Of a stretch of 64,000 bases of DNA, positions 39,341 to 48,751 are shown piece after piece. Each line of letters opens with the position of its first letter. Within the stretch, counting starts at the first letter, position 1. Under the pieces are notes generated by a model, which did no database searches, was not told the DNA's origin, and saw only the letters and a list, made by a program, of their open reading frames with translations. Source of the stretch: Leptospira broomii serovar Hurstbridge str. 5399. Lineage in GTDB: Bacteria; Spirochaetota; Leptospiria; Leptospirales; Leptospiraceae. The stretch covers positions 1,475,001 through 1,539,000 of the forward strand of contig NZ_AHMO02000008.1 in assembly GCF_000243715.2 (NCBI RefSeq), given 5' to 3'. A program made the position numbers and the translations under genes.

Positions 39341-39934
39341 TTAGTCCCAAGTAATTCCTGCAGGAGCGCATCCTATAGGATCTCCGGCAAAATAATGCGG
39401 AAATATATACGCCATCTTTCCCGCAATCGGATGAGGGTCGCGATAACTTAAGGCGTCAATTCGAATCGTAGAAGATTCATCCTTAAAAATTCTAAATACA
39501 AGCGGTACTCTGAACTTATCTTTTCCGTAACGAAACTCGGAGTTCTTTCGACAGGACAGGATACAGGATTTATATGGGTCTTCGTCGCTTGAGTCGAAGT
39601 TTGCTCGGTAGCTCTGGTCTTTACAATTAGTGCTACACTCATCCGGATCATCGGCTTGAAAATCAAATTCGATTAAGATTTCCCGATTCGCGATCTTATA
39701 CGAACCTAAAGTTTTTGCGACGACTTCTCCCAGTCTACGACTCTGCATAATAGCGACTGAGGGAGGCGAAAGGAGGAGATGAAAACTACTCACCTCCAGC
39801 GAAAGTTTCGAGTCCACATTCGGAAACGTTTTTTCCCAGTTTAAACATGCTTCCTTCTCATCATTGCCTTTGACATATAAGGGAAGTCCGGAAAGAAAAA
39901 AAAGTAATACTATAATACCAATTGTAGTGCGCAT
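39341..39934 (-). CDS. Secreted cysteine-containing hypothetical protein
   Basis: A 197-residue protein with a clear signal peptide (about 1-22, ending VKG/ND). The mature part carries a cysteine cluster (DECSTNCKDQSY, YKSCILSCRKN) that would suit periplasmic disulfides. The C-terminus reads PHYFAGDPIGCAPAGITWD. I do not recognise the family. It stands alone, converging on the ECF pair. Confidence 0.65.
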   Translation of the reverse strand: MRTTIGIIVLLFFLSGLPLYVKGNDEKEACLNWEKTFPNVDSKLSLEVSSFHLLLSPPSVAIMQSRRLGEVVAKTLGSYKIANREILIEFDFQADDPDECSTNCKDQSYRANFDSSDEDPYKSCILSCRKNSEFRYGKDKFRVPLVFRIFKDESSTIRIDALSYRDPHPIAGKMAYIFPHYFAGDPIGCAPAGITWD

Positions 39935-40013
39935 AAATCGATAATTCGGTTCTATTTCTTAATTATATAGTGAATCGCTCGTTTCGGCGAGCGAAAAAGG
40001 AGCATGAGATCGA

Positions 40014-40664
40014 TTACTTTTTAGATCTCTCTATTTTGGAAATTTCTGTGAAAAATTCCGATAAAAGATCGGAATTGTATCGTTTGCTTCCCGAGCGGTC
40101 TCTTACTTTTCCCCAAATGAAAGCGGCAATGTTCAGTTTGTTCTTAAATGCATGTGTTTTCTCATCTGCATGAAAGTCTTTCACAAACCGATTCCATCGC
40201 AGGACCGTATCTTCCGGACGAGGGGTTGTAGGAGGGTTTTCATAAATTCTTAGTAAGTCTGCAACGGTCAAATTTACATTGCCACTTTTTTCCGCATCGC
40301 GCACGGCTTCGGCCATGGCTTTCGTGAAAGAGAATTTTTTGCTACCATAGTAGGCTCGGCAGAACTCTCGAAATACGGAATCGAACCTTACCCCATCCGA
40401 AAGTATCTTAGAATTAAGGGTGATTTTTTTAAGCGGATTTTTCTGCCTACGCTTCGAAGCTGGAATCTTCGGTCTTCCTTGCGATCGAATTTGTTCGATA
40501 TCGCCCGATTTAATATAAGCTTTAAGTCTTTCTTCCAGCTCGACTTTAGTTCCAAAGAGTGGAATACCTAAATCGGCGCATATTCGACGGAGTTCTTCCC
40601 GATACCAATAATGCTCTTCGAATTCCCTTACTGACTTGATCTTTATGAACGGCGGTCGATTCAT
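40014..40664 (-). CDS. SAP-domain protein (DUF6434-like)
   Basis: A 216-residue protein. An N-terminal SAP-type motif (about 20-55, LRRICADLGIPLFGTKVELEERLKAYI) suggests nucleic-acid binding. The rest (about 85-200, LNSKILSDGVRFDSVFREFCRAYYG through RWNRFVKDFHADEKTHAFK) matches a domain found in small SAP proteins. The basic linker RPKIPASKRRQKNPLKK would add DNA contacts. It starts 17 bases after tag, so the two may be co-transcribed, hinting at DNA metabolism. Confidence 0.7.
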   Translation of the reverse strand: MNRPPFIKIKSVREFEEHYWYREELRRICADLGIPLFGTKVELEERLKAYIKSGDIEQIRSQGRPKIPASKRRQKNPLKKITLNSKILSDGVRFDSVFREFCRAYYGSKKFSFTKAMAEAVRDAEKSGNVNLTVADLLRIYENPPTTPRPEDTVLRWNRFVKDFHADEKTHAFKNKLNIAAFIWGKVRDRSGSKRYNSDLLSEFFTEISKIERSKK

Positions 40665-40681
40665 TACGATTTTACGTTCGA

Positions 40682-41245
40682 TTATTTAACTCTTGACCAC
40701 GCCGGTTTAAGTCTGGAAATTTTTTTTGCAGTCGGGCAATCCGAATCATGGGCTCCAGGAAGATAACCGGTACTCAAAAGAAATTCATTTACGATTTCTC
40801 CTCCAGTGAATTTGAAAGTTTTCTTAAATAGTTTAGTCCATTCATCTCGCGACTTCGGATGATGGGAATCCAACCAGGAGGAAAAACTGCCGGATTGTTT
40901 TTGAATGGATCGAATTACATTTGCATTATGTATTGTCGCTTCAATTTTAAGTTTGTTGCGAATGATTCCCGCATTCGAAAGCAGTCGATCGACGTCTTTT
41001 TGTTTGTATTTGGATACTTTTTCGACGGAAAATCTATGATATGCCTCGTAGAAATTTTCCTTCTTTTTCAAAATCGTAGTCCATGATAATCCAGCTTGAT
41101 TTATTTCGAGGATTAGGCGACCGAAAAGTTCGTCGTCGGTTTCCAATGGAAACCCGTATTCAGTGTTATGATACGCTTTGTGTTCATTTGCCTCATTCGG
41201 GCCTAAAGAACGGATATAAGAACAGTAGCTTCTGGGTTTATCCAT
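40682..41245 (-). CDS. tag: DNA-3-methyladenine glycosylase I
   Basis: A 187-residue TagI-family base-excision repair enzyme that removes 3-methyladenine. YHNTEYGFPLETDDELFGRLILE contains the conserved YH-x-x-E-x-G segment and helix, GLSWTTILKKK the ligand-binding tryptophan, and GAHDSDC at the C-terminus supplies His and Cys of the zinc snap together with an N-terminal Cys near 8. Full length. Upstream of the SAP-domain gene. Confidence 0.9.
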   Translation of the reverse strand: MDKPRSYCSYIRSLGPNEANEHKAYHNTEYGFPLETDDELFGRLILEINQAGLSWTTILKKKENFYEAYHRFSVEKVSKYKQKDVDRLLSNAGIIRNKLKIEATIHNANVIRSIQKQSGSFSSWLDSHHPKSRDEWTKLFKKTFKFTGGEIVNEFLLSTGYLPGAHDSDCPTAKKISRLKPAWSRVK

Positions 41246-41354
41246 TTTAAAATTTAACTCCGTAGATTGATTACGTTACGTTCGGTACTAGAGAGAATGC
41301 TTTCGATATTCACATTATATTCTTTTAATCACAAGGGTTAAGAAGAATTAATTT

Positions 41355-41852
41355 CTATTCGAGATTGCATTTCTCAAGATTAATTTCTCTCCAGCTCCAA
41401 GCGGAAAGGCCTGCGACTTCTTTTTCAAATAAATCGAACGATTTAGACTTTGGATTTATTCTTTCGAAATTCCAAATAAATTCCTCAACGTTCCATCGTT
41501 TTTGCGAATTGCAATCCGGAATTCCTTCGGAAGAAATAGGTTCGTAAATCCTACCTGAAGCATCCCGAAAAGTTATGTTACTCAGGATCGTACAAGCGAA
41601 GGGGGAAGGGGCAGCATACTTAAAGATAAAACGTGTTTGGTTTTTGGTTAGGCAGATTCTGACTAATCGGAGATCTTCTTGGGACGTATCATCCAATTCG
41701 CAACAGGAAGCCTTATCCGGAGATTTTGTCGTCCGATTTCTTTCCGTTTTTTCTTTATCCTGCTTTTGAGGTTTTGTCGGAATTAATGCCGTTGCGAATC
41801 GCACAGGAAGAAACGATAGAAGTAAAAAATAGACGATGAATCGAGAACGCAT
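41355..41852 (-). CDS. Secreted hypothetical protein
   Basis: A 165-residue protein with a signal peptide (MRSRFIVYFLLLSFLPVRFATA) and a charged Lys/Thr-rich linker (about 27-50). The rest is small, with cysteines at CCELDD, RICLTKN, FACTIL and PDCNSQ, consistent with an oxidised periplasmic protein. The ATG at 41852 gives a clean signal peptide; a TTG start at 41879 is possible but less likely. Function unknown. Confidence 0.6.
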   Translation of the reverse strand: MRSRFIVYFLLLSFLPVRFATALIPTKPQKQDKEKTERNRTTKSPDKASCCELDDTSQEDLRLVRICLTKNQTRFIFKYAAPSPFACTILSNITFRDASGRIYEPISSEGIPDCNSQKRWNVEEFIWNFERINPKSKSFDLFEKEVAGLSAWSWREINLEKCNLE

Positions 41853-42016
41853 GTTGAAATTTCTTAGATGAACCTTCAAAATTTCAAATCAATTTTCCAT
41901 GAGAAATAAGCTGTCGAATTCGAAAAATTTTAATAGAAACGAAGTAATGTATGACACCAGATTTTAAACTTTGATTTGGAATAGACGAACGAGGTTATTT
42001 TGAATTATATAATCGC

Positions 42017-42394
42017 ATGATGAGAATTTTCAGTTATTTGGGCTGGCAAGCTATTCTGTTCTTTTCCCTGTTGATAGGTTTAGACGGAAACCCGAACGCG
42101 AATGAATCGGGCACGAATACGAAAGGAGCTGGAGATAAAGACAAAATCGTATCGAAAAAATCTCAAAGTTCAATTCGCAACGAATACATTTTAACATTGA
42201 GGAAAGGAACTGGTTCGGAAAGGCTAAAAGAACTTTTACCGGATTTTAAAATCATAAGAATTGAAAAAATCGGCGAGAATACGTTCCATATCGTATTCGA
42301 ATCAGATCCCGGAATCGAGTTATTAAAAACTGCGGGGAAAAAAAAGGGGTTCGTCGAATCAGTCGAGCAAAATCAAATTTATAAAGCATTTTAA
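42017..42394 (+). CDS. Small secreted protein, inhibitor-I9-like fold suspected
   Basis: A 125-residue protein with an N-terminal hydrophobic segment (about 3-22) and a polar linker. The C-terminal 70 residues run NEYILTLRKGTGSERLKELL, then FKIIRIEKIGENTFHIVF, then FVESVEQNQIYKAF. This alternation of strands and helix, ending in a V-E-x-x-Q-x-x-Y-K strand, recalls subtilisin propeptides (inhibitor I9), where the last segment occupies the protease active site. No protease gene is adjacent. The fold is a suspicion. Confidence 0.55.
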   Translation: MMRIFSYLGWQAILFFSLLIGLDGNPNANESGTNTKGAGDKDKIVSKKSQSSIRNEYILTLRKGTGSERLKELLPDFKIIRIEKIGENTFHIVFESDPGIELLKTAGKKKGFVESVEQNQIYKAF

Positions 42395-42480
42395 ACCAAA
42401 GTAATAAGCGAAAATCTTCGTAGAATTAGAAAGAGATTATATTGTAAAGAAACGGTTTGTTTTGCCGAATCATTTCATTC

Positions 42481-43512
42481 TCACTTTAATTTAAAACCTT
42501 TTCGAATCCAAACCGCGGCATCCATTAAAGGTTCTCTTGCAGCGGGAATTTTTCCGGCCAAATTAACGAAGCCGTGAATAAGTGCGCCATAAACTTTTGC
42601 TTCGACTCCGACATTGGCCTTTCTTAATAAGTCGACATAGGCAAAATTCTCGTCTTGGAGCGGATCAAACCCGGCAATTTGAATGTAAGTAAGAGGAGTT
42701 CCGGAGAATGAGGATAGTCTGAGCGGAGTTGCAAGCGAATTTAAACAATCGTTTGCATTTGCGAAGCTATGCTTTTTAAAATATCTGAGGAGATCCCTGG
42801 TTAAACCATAACCTTTTTCGAATTCTTCGATGCTCTTTCTTTCTTGCGACAGATCTATCCATGGATAGAATAAAATCTGAAAAATAGGAGCAGTTATCTT
42901 GTCTTTCTTTGCCCTCGTCGAGATCGAGATCGCTAAATTCCCGCCTGCAGAATCTCCACCGACTGCAACTTTCTTAGGATCCAATCCTACAGCTTTCCCG
43001 CTACTTCGTACCCATTTATAAGCCGAATATGCGTCTTCCCAAGAAGCCGGAAATGCATGCTCCGGAGCGAGTCTATAATCGACGGCGAGAATAGCACAAC
43101 CCGTTAAACGACTGAGATATCGCAATGCATGGTCATGGGTTTCTAAACTTCCGATAACGAAACCCCCGCCGTGATAGTAGATAAGGCAGGGCAGAAGTTC
43201 GGAACGATCACTAGAAGAATACAAACGTACCGGGACCCTCCCCGAAACGCCTGCAATCGTAAAATCCTCGACACGGGCGATCTCTGCCTTGGGCAGGTCG
43301 AAGAGGGATACGATAAATTCAAATAGGGTTCTTGCCTGAACGGGCGGGAGATTTTCTAGCCTTGGTTTGATTTTGGCTAGTAATAAAGCCGCTTTGACTT
43401 TAGGATCTAGGACCCGCTCTCTCTTAACATCTTCTCCGAAGGCTCGAAGTACTTCATTTGGCAATGCCATCAATGACCTTGCCGCTATAGTCTCAAACTT
43501 TTGCCAAAGCAC
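42481..43512 (-). CDS. Alpha/beta hydrolase, hormone-sensitive-lipase family esterase
   Basis: A 343-residue esterase. The oxyanion-hole HGGGF (in IYYHGGGFVIGS) and nucleophile GDSAGGN place it in the HSL (family IV) group; Asp in DPLQDEN and His in HGFVNL complete the triad. A GTG start (43512) overlaps the monooxygenase gene end by 20 nt; a Met about 14 residues in is an alternative. Co-transcribed with the flavin monooxygenase, it may hydrolyse the ester that the oxygenase makes, but that is inference. Confidence 0.9.
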   Translation of the reverse strand: MLWQKFETIAARSLMALPNEVLRAFGEDVKRERVLDPKVKAALLLAKIKPRLENLPPVQARTLFEFIVSLFDLPKAEIARVEDFTIAGVSGRVPVRLYSSSDRSELLPCLIYYHGGGFVIGSLETHDHALRYLSRLTGCAILAVDYRLAPEHAFPASWEDAYSAYKWVRSSGKAVGLDPKKVAVGGDSAGGNLAISISTRAKKDKITAPIFQILFYPWIDLSQERKSIEEFEKGYGLTRDLLRYFKKHSFANANDCLNSLATPLRLSSFSGTPLTYIQIAGFDPLQDENFAYVDLLRKANVGVEAKVYGALIHGFVNLAGKIPAAREPLMDAAVWIRKGFKLK

Positions 43513-44941
43513 CTTTTTTATTTCTTCCTAAAACCTTGTGATCGTTTCCGTTTAAACTACCCAATTTCGACGAAGTCTTATGTTGGGCTTTCGCTTCAAT
43601 TGGAAGTCGATTTCCAGCTTTTGATGCACGGACTTTACCAGATTTCAATTCTTTTTGCATATAGTAGAGAAAATCTTCAAAATCAACCTGCATCGTATGC
43701 CTTGCCGATGCAACGTATCGTTTTCTCATTGCGTCTTCGTACTTAGCAATTTGCTTTTGCATTTCCGGAACGCTAGGAAGCCGATAATTTCCCGCAAGGT
43801 ATTCGGCGATCCATTTTCCCTGGAATTCGGCTAACGGCATAATTGCGCCCAGAGGTTGATAAAGTCCGATAAAGAATAAATTATTTAATCCGGGCTTGAA
43901 TGTTCTATGAAAGAGAGGTAAATGATTGTCTTGAACATCGATAAAATTAGGGTCAAAGAACGGAAATTTTACATTATAACCGGTGCAATAAATCACCGCA
44001 TCTATTTCCTCTTCCGAATTATCTGCGAATCTGATCTTACTTCCTTTAAACTCCTGGATTATGGGCTTATATATGATATCTCCTCTGCCTAGTCTGACTA
44101 GAATATCTTGAGAGATAGTAGGATGCGCTTCTCCCGGATTATGATCGGGCTTTGGCAGTCCAAAATCTTCCATTTTACCGACTCCCAATTTTAAGATAAA
44201 TCCTAGTACCATCCTTTTTAGCCAGAAGGGTGTTCCGGGAGGAATTAGTTGAGTGGATTTATCTAGAGGCTTTCCAAATAGATAATTAGGAATTACCCAC
44301 GCGCCTCTTCTAGAGCATAGAAAAACTTTCTTACATACTCCGGGGCGACTCAATTCGACGGAAATATCCATCGCGCTATTTCCCATTCCGAGAATGACTA
44401 CTCTCTTACCGACGAGTTGAATCGGATGTTCGGGGTCAACGTAATCATGGGAATGTATAATCTTACCGTTAAACTTTCCAGGAAAGTTCGGCTCCGGCCA
44501 GCGCGGCGACCAGTGGTGTCCATTGGCGACTATTATTGCATCGTAATATTTTTTCTGCTCTTTCTCGGTGGTGACTAAGTATGTTCCGTCCTCTTGCGGT
44601 TCGACCTTCTTAACACCGTTTTTGAACGAGATGTTTTTCCGGAGACCGAAATGACTCACATAGTCTAAGAAATATTTTTGTATCGGCTCATGGTTTGGAT
44701 ATTCCGGATACCAGGGTGGCATCGGATAGTCGCGATATTCCATGCGATCGCGATGAGTATTGATATGTAAAGATTTGTAAATATTGCTAATTCCATTGTC
44801 ATTATTGAAACGCCAATTCCCGCCTATATCGCTTCCTTTTTCATAGCAGTGGTAGGGAATTCCTTTATCTTGTAAAGATTTACATACCGTAATTCCGCTA
44901 GAGCCGGCACCAATCACACAAACTTTAGGTAAATCCACCAT
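43493..44941 (-). CDS. Flavin-containing monooxygenase
   Basis: A 482-residue FAD/NADPH enzyme. FAD-binding VIGAGSSGI (near 7-15), GGNWRF, NADPH-binding VVILGMGNSAMD (near 185), and the fingerprint F-x-G-x-x-x-H-x-x-x-Y (FNGKIIHSHDY) of group B FMOs; a Baeyer-Villiger enzyme would have W rather than Y at its end. The ATG at 44941 has AGGGAG seven bases upstream; the frame is open to 45016. The C-terminal 70 residues are basic and low in complexity. It is followed, overlapping by 20 nt, by an HSL-type esterase. Confidence 0.9.
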   Translation of the reverse strand: MVDLPKVCVIGAGSSGITVCKSLQDKGIPYHCYEKGSDIGGNWRFNNDNGISNIYKSLHINTHRDRMEYRDYPMPPWYPEYPNHEPIQKYFLDYVSHFGLRKNISFKNGVKKVEPQEDGTYLVTTEKEQKKYYDAIIVANGHHWSPRWPEPNFPGKFNGKIIHSHDYVDPEHPIQLVGKRVVILGMGNSAMDISVELSRPGVCKKVFLCSRRGAWVIPNYLFGKPLDKSTQLIPPGTPFWLKRMVLGFILKLGVGKMEDFGLPKPDHNPGEAHPTISQDILVRLGRGDIIYKPIIQEFKGSKIRFADNSEEEIDAVIYCTGYNVKFPFFDPNFIDVQDNHLPLFHRTFKPGLNNLFFIGLYQPLGAIMPLAEFQGKWIAEYLAGNYRLPSVPEMQKQIAKYEDAMRKRYVASARHTMQVDFEDFLYYMQKELKSGKVRASKAGNRLPIEAKAQHKTSSKLGSLNGNDHKVLGRNKKGALAKV

Positions 44942-45598
44942 GACCGTTCTCCCTTTCCATAGAATGATTGTTAAAAAATGAGATTTAAGTAAAGATCTCA
45001 TTTCACTATCAGTCAAGTAGGAAAATGAATTGAGTTAATAATTCAAATCGCTTAGTCCGAATCGTATGAAAGACGAAAAGAAAACAAATGTTCATTTTAA
45101 CGTTAATTGTATTATAATCGATTCAGATTTTGGCAGAAGCGTATAGACGTTGCATTAAGTCAAAAAGACGAACGGTATTAGTAATGGAATCCGGAAAACG
45201 GTGAACAAGTGAGGACGCGTCGGGAATAGACCAATATATTATAAAATATTTATGTATATATCGATCAGGTTGCTGCGGAATTCAAAGATTAAATCTTTAG
45301 AATGATATCATTTAGTTAACTGTGCAGGTGTCGGAGGGGTTCTTTCGTTCATACTAATGCTCTTTACATTCCTCATGATAAAGAGTTAAGTAATCAAACG
45401 CATAAAATATCGGTGGGAAGCAGGGAATGATTCCTTTCTATGGAGTCGCTTCCAAAATGTTGGGAATGACTCAAAAACTCTAAATTGGACGAATCGGATT
45501 ATATTCTGAAAGGTATCGCGGAGGAGATAGGTCGAGGAGAAGCCCTTCGACCTACTCTTGTGGCAAGGACCGATCTTCAGGTTTCGGTCCTAGTAATT
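44942..45598. other. 657-bp intergenic region with two hairpins
   Basis: No gene is recognised between the monooxygenase start and the end of the outer-membrane-protein gene. Near its right end there are two perfect stems: AGGTCGA (45529-45535) with TCGACCT (45547-45553), and AGGACCGA (45566-45573) with TCGGTCCT (45584-45591). The second lies just downstream of the minus-strand stop at 45599 but has no T-run in that direction. A 63-codon TTG frame at 45485-45676 runs into the outer-membrane-protein gene and is not convincing. The monooxygenase promoter should lie at the left end. Confidence 0.5.
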
Positions 45599-46903
45599 TT
45601 AGATCCTAATCGTGTAACCGATATTATAAAAGAATATAAAATGAGCTATATGCTGTTGTTGATAATGCTCGATTAAACCCCTCCGTACGAATTCGTTCGG
45701 CGCGATGGCAGAGAGATAATCAACGATATATTCATTCTTATACCCGTAGACTTTGGAAGGATCCGTCGTCTTACCGTCGTTCGGGTTTGTATCGGGATAA
45801 ACCCCGCTGCTAGGAGTATACGTGGAGTTGTCTACTAACGCAGGTGTCGCTCTAAACATTGCGTTTGCCGCGAAAAAAAACTTTCCATAATCGAATTGCA
45901 ATCTAGGGCTTATATCGCTAATTCCCTTTTTCCGATCGATATTATCGTTCACATCGGCGTATCCGACGACTAGACTAGGAGTTATTCGAAATGTTTCTCC
46001 TTTAAAAAATTCATGGCTAAGCGAGAGTCGATAGTTATGAGTTCCTTGAAAGATTCCACCATAATCGTTTAACATTTTATTATTAGCGGAAAGCTGAGGA
46101 TTGAGCCACTCAAGAAACGGAGGACGCCATCCTATGACCCAATATCCTCTCATCACATAGACGGGGTCATTGGCGTTTATGAACAAAAATCCCGCCGAAA
46201 AAGCGCCCAATTTCGTTTCATGTTCGTACATAGCTCTGGTAAAAAGATAATCGAATAAGCCGTTCTTTTCTTTTCGAGTTTTTACCTGGTTTGGATCATA
46301 TTGCAAAGTTCCGGTCGCGAGAGATTGGTTGATCAAATAACTTTGATCCGGTCCTCCCGGCGTCGATTGAACAAAGTTATCGGCGTCCGTGTTGGATCGA
46401 TCCACTAACGGATTCATCATGGTCATACCTAGTTTGAACTGCTTCGGTAGGCCTAATAAATCGATGCTAGTTGTTAGAAAGTAAGCTTGATAAAAATCCT
46501 TATATTTAGTTCCGTTTCTTCTTGCTTGTCTTTCACCGAATAAATCCACCCCCTGAAACGCACCGTCGTTAGAGACGGATTGTGAAAAAAGTAAGGAATG
46601 TTCAGGTAAAGCTTCGGCAGGCGAGGGCTTTTTTACTGCTCCCGTCGGAACACTTTCATCGGTCGTGAACTCGGCCGGGCCTTCCTTTGAATCAGGAGAA
46701 ATCTGTTTGATTTTATTTTTTCGAATTCGATAAATTACACCGTCTTTATCGATGATCTCGATTTCCGTATCAGTTTCTTTTTCGATCGTCACCCTTTCGA
46801 AAGTACGACCGCTGGTGGTTAGAACCGTTACGGCTTCCAAGTCGATTAAAAACGGAACAAATAAGAATAGAGCCGTTGTTAAGTACCGATGTTTTATGCT
46901 CAT
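45599..46903 (-). CDS. Putative outer-membrane beta-barrel protein
   Basis: A 434-residue exported protein with a signal peptide (about 1-24). The first mature part (about 25-70) is a small beta-rich module: SGRTFERVTIEKETDTEIEI then YRIRKNKIKQI. The remainder (about 95-434) has alternating aromatic and polar residues, such as YRLSLSHEFFKGETFRITPSLVVGYADV, and the last strand ends FFYNIGYTIRI, as in porin-like barrels. I cannot name the family. It is preceded on its left by a long intergenic region and diverges from the aldehyde dehydrogenase. Confidence 0.65.
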   Translation of the reverse strand: MSIKHRYLTTALFLFVPFLIDLEAVTVLTTSGRTFERVTIEKETDTEIEIIDKDGVIYRIRKNKIKQISPDSKEGPAEFTTDESVPTGAVKKPSPAEALPEHSLLFSQSVSNDGAFQGVDLFGERQARRNGTKYKDFYQAYFLTTSIDLLGLPKQFKLGMTMMNPLVDRSNTDADNFVQSTPGGPDQSYLINQSLATGTLQYDPNQVKTRKEKNGLFDYLFTRAMYEHETKLGAFSAGFLFINANDPVYVMRGYWVIGWRPPFLEWLNPQLSANNKMLNDYGGIFQGTHNYRLSLSHEFFKGETFRITPSLVVGYADVNDNIDRKKGISDISPRLQFDYGKFFFAANAMFRATPALVDNSTYTPSSGVYPDTNPNDGKTTDPSKVYGYKNEYIVDYLSAIAPNEFVRRGLIEHYQQQHIAHFIFFYNIGYTIRI

Positions 46904-47072
46904 ATGACAAGGCTTTGAGAAACGTTTTTAAATTCAATTCAGATAATTAAGTTAGTTAACTATCAATGATTAAAATGTATCCCTTTTTTTGTTTATAATT
47001 TAATAAAAAAAAATAACTTTTTACTAAAACTGTAGTCAAAGCCCGTTACTGAGAAAATTATTCCGCATTATT

Positions 47073-48530
47073 ATGAATCATCCAAACCTCGCCTCTTCTT
47101 CGTTATTTAGAACTTCCTGTTTTTATGCGGGTCATTGGAACTCTTGGCCAAATACGATTTCGGTATTCGATCCGGCTACAGAAACCGAGATAGGGACCGT
47201 TCCGGACCTTCCGCGAGAGGAAGTAAAAAGGGCTATCGAATTTGCTGAAATAGAACAAAAAAGATGGTCCAAGACTACCGGCAAAGAACGGGCTAAGCTC
47301 CTCCGCACCTGGGCAGATCTAATGATCCTTCATAAGGAAGATCTTGCCAAAATTATGACATGGGAACAAGGGAAGCCTCTATCGGAATCGAGAGGAGAAA
47401 TTGACTATGCAGCTTCGTTCTTGGAATGGTTTGGCGAAGAAGCAAAGAGAACCTACGGCGATATAATCCCTACACATCGTAAGGAGCTTCGTCTTCTCGC
47501 CTGGAAAGAGCCTGTCGGTGTCTCGGGGATTTTGACTCCTTGGAATTTTCCGAGCGCAATGATTACAAGGAAGGCCGGACCTGCGCTTGCCGCCGGATGC
47601 GTCGTCATCGCGAAGCCGTCCGAACTTACTCCGTTTTCCACACTAGCATTGGTAGCTCTTGCACAGGAGGCCGGTTTTCCGCCTGGCGCCATTCAAGTCG
47701 TAACAGGTCAGCCGGAACATATCGCCGACGAATTCTTGGAAAATCCGATCGTGCGTAAGATCAGTTTTACAGGCTCTACGAGAGTGGGAAAAATTCTTTT
47801 AGAAAAGGCAGCGCGAAGTGTTAAGAGAGTTTCGTTAGAGCTCGGAGGAAATGCCCCTTTCATCGTTTTTGCCGATGCCAATTTAAAGGAAGCCGTTAAA
47901 GGGGCTATTCTCTCTAAATTCAGAAACACAGGACAGACCTGCGTTTGCACAAATCGAATTCTAGTGGAAGCTCCCGTTGCAGCGGAATTTTCTAAACTTC
48001 TCGCGGAAGAAGCGAGTAAACTAAAGGTTGGGAACGGCTTTGACGAAGATGTAAAACAAGGCCCTCTCATTAACTCCGCAGCATTGATGAAAATGCGTAA
48101 GCATGTCGAGGATGCTTTGGCACGCGGAGGCAAATTGCTATCAGGCGGAAACCCTCATAAATTAGGCGGCAATTTCCATGAACCTACGGTGATTTCAAAC
48201 GTTTCCGAATCATCTCTTTGTTTCCAGGAGGAGACTTTCGGACCTCTTGCTCCCATATTGCATTTTAAAACTGAAGAAGAGGCGTTAAGAATCGTTAATT
48301 CGAGTAAAGTGGGCTTGGCATCCTATTTGTATACGACGGATCCGGCTAGAATTTGGCGCGTCAGCGAATCGATCGAGGCAGGAATGGTTTCGGTAAACGA
48401 AGGTTTGCTTTCAACCGAGCAAGTCCCGTTCGGAGGTATAAAAGAATCCGGTCTTGGAAGAGAAGGTTCTAAATACGGAATAGAAGAATACCAAGAGCTA
48501 AAATATATCTGCTGGGGTGGACAGGGCTAA
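47073..48530 (+). CDS. gabD: NAD(P)-dependent succinate-semialdehyde-type dehydrogenase
   Basis: A 485-residue aldehyde dehydrogenase. FYAGHWNSW and FDPATETEIGTVP mark the N-terminus; GVSGILTPWNFPSAMITRK binds cofactor; Glu in LELGGNAPFIVF and catalytic Cys near 290 (FRNTGQTCVCTNR) are in place; PFGGIKESGLGREG closes the protein. The sequence best resembles succinate-semialdehyde dehydrogenase GabD, but substrate is not proven. No gabT or other GABA gene lies nearby. Confidence 0.85.
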   Translation: MNHPNLASSSLFRTSCFYAGHWNSWPNTISVFDPATETEIGTVPDLPREEVKRAIEFAEIEQKRWSKTTGKERAKLLRTWADLMILHKEDLAKIMTWEQGKPLSESRGEIDYAASFLEWFGEEAKRTYGDIIPTHRKELRLLAWKEPVGVSGILTPWNFPSAMITRKAGPALAAGCVVIAKPSELTPFSTLALVALAQEAGFPPGAIQVVTGQPEHIADEFLENPIVRKISFTGSTRVGKILLEKAARSVKRVSLELGGNAPFIVFADANLKEAVKGAILSKFRNTGQTCVCTNRILVEAPVAAEFSKLLAEEASKLKVGNGFDEDVKQGPLINSAALMKMRKHVEDALARGGKLLSGGNPHKLGGNFHEPTVISNVSESSLCFQEETFGPLAPILHFKTEEEALRIVNSSKVGLASYLYTTDPARIWRVSESIEAGMVSVNEGLLSTEQVPFGGIKESGLGREGSKYGIEEYQELKYICWGGQG

Positions 48531-48751
48531 ATCTGACGAGCCCATTTTTGAATCGGATCGATTTTGTTATTTTTTTCCTTAAATATCCGTCTATCATTCG
48601 ATACTCTTTGGCCACAGTTTCTATTTTGCAGCATTCGCTGCGAAGATTAACGGTATCTTACTGTAGGACATCCGACAAAGGCATCGAATAAAAAACTATT
48701 TTCCTTGACGATCGTTGTTTTAATCTAATTCTTTTTAGGCTACCCTTCTTT

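Noticed and set aside
45485..45676. 63-residue plus-strand frame
   Set aside because: TTG start, no ribosome-binding site, half of it antisense to the outer-membrane-protein gene, no family match.
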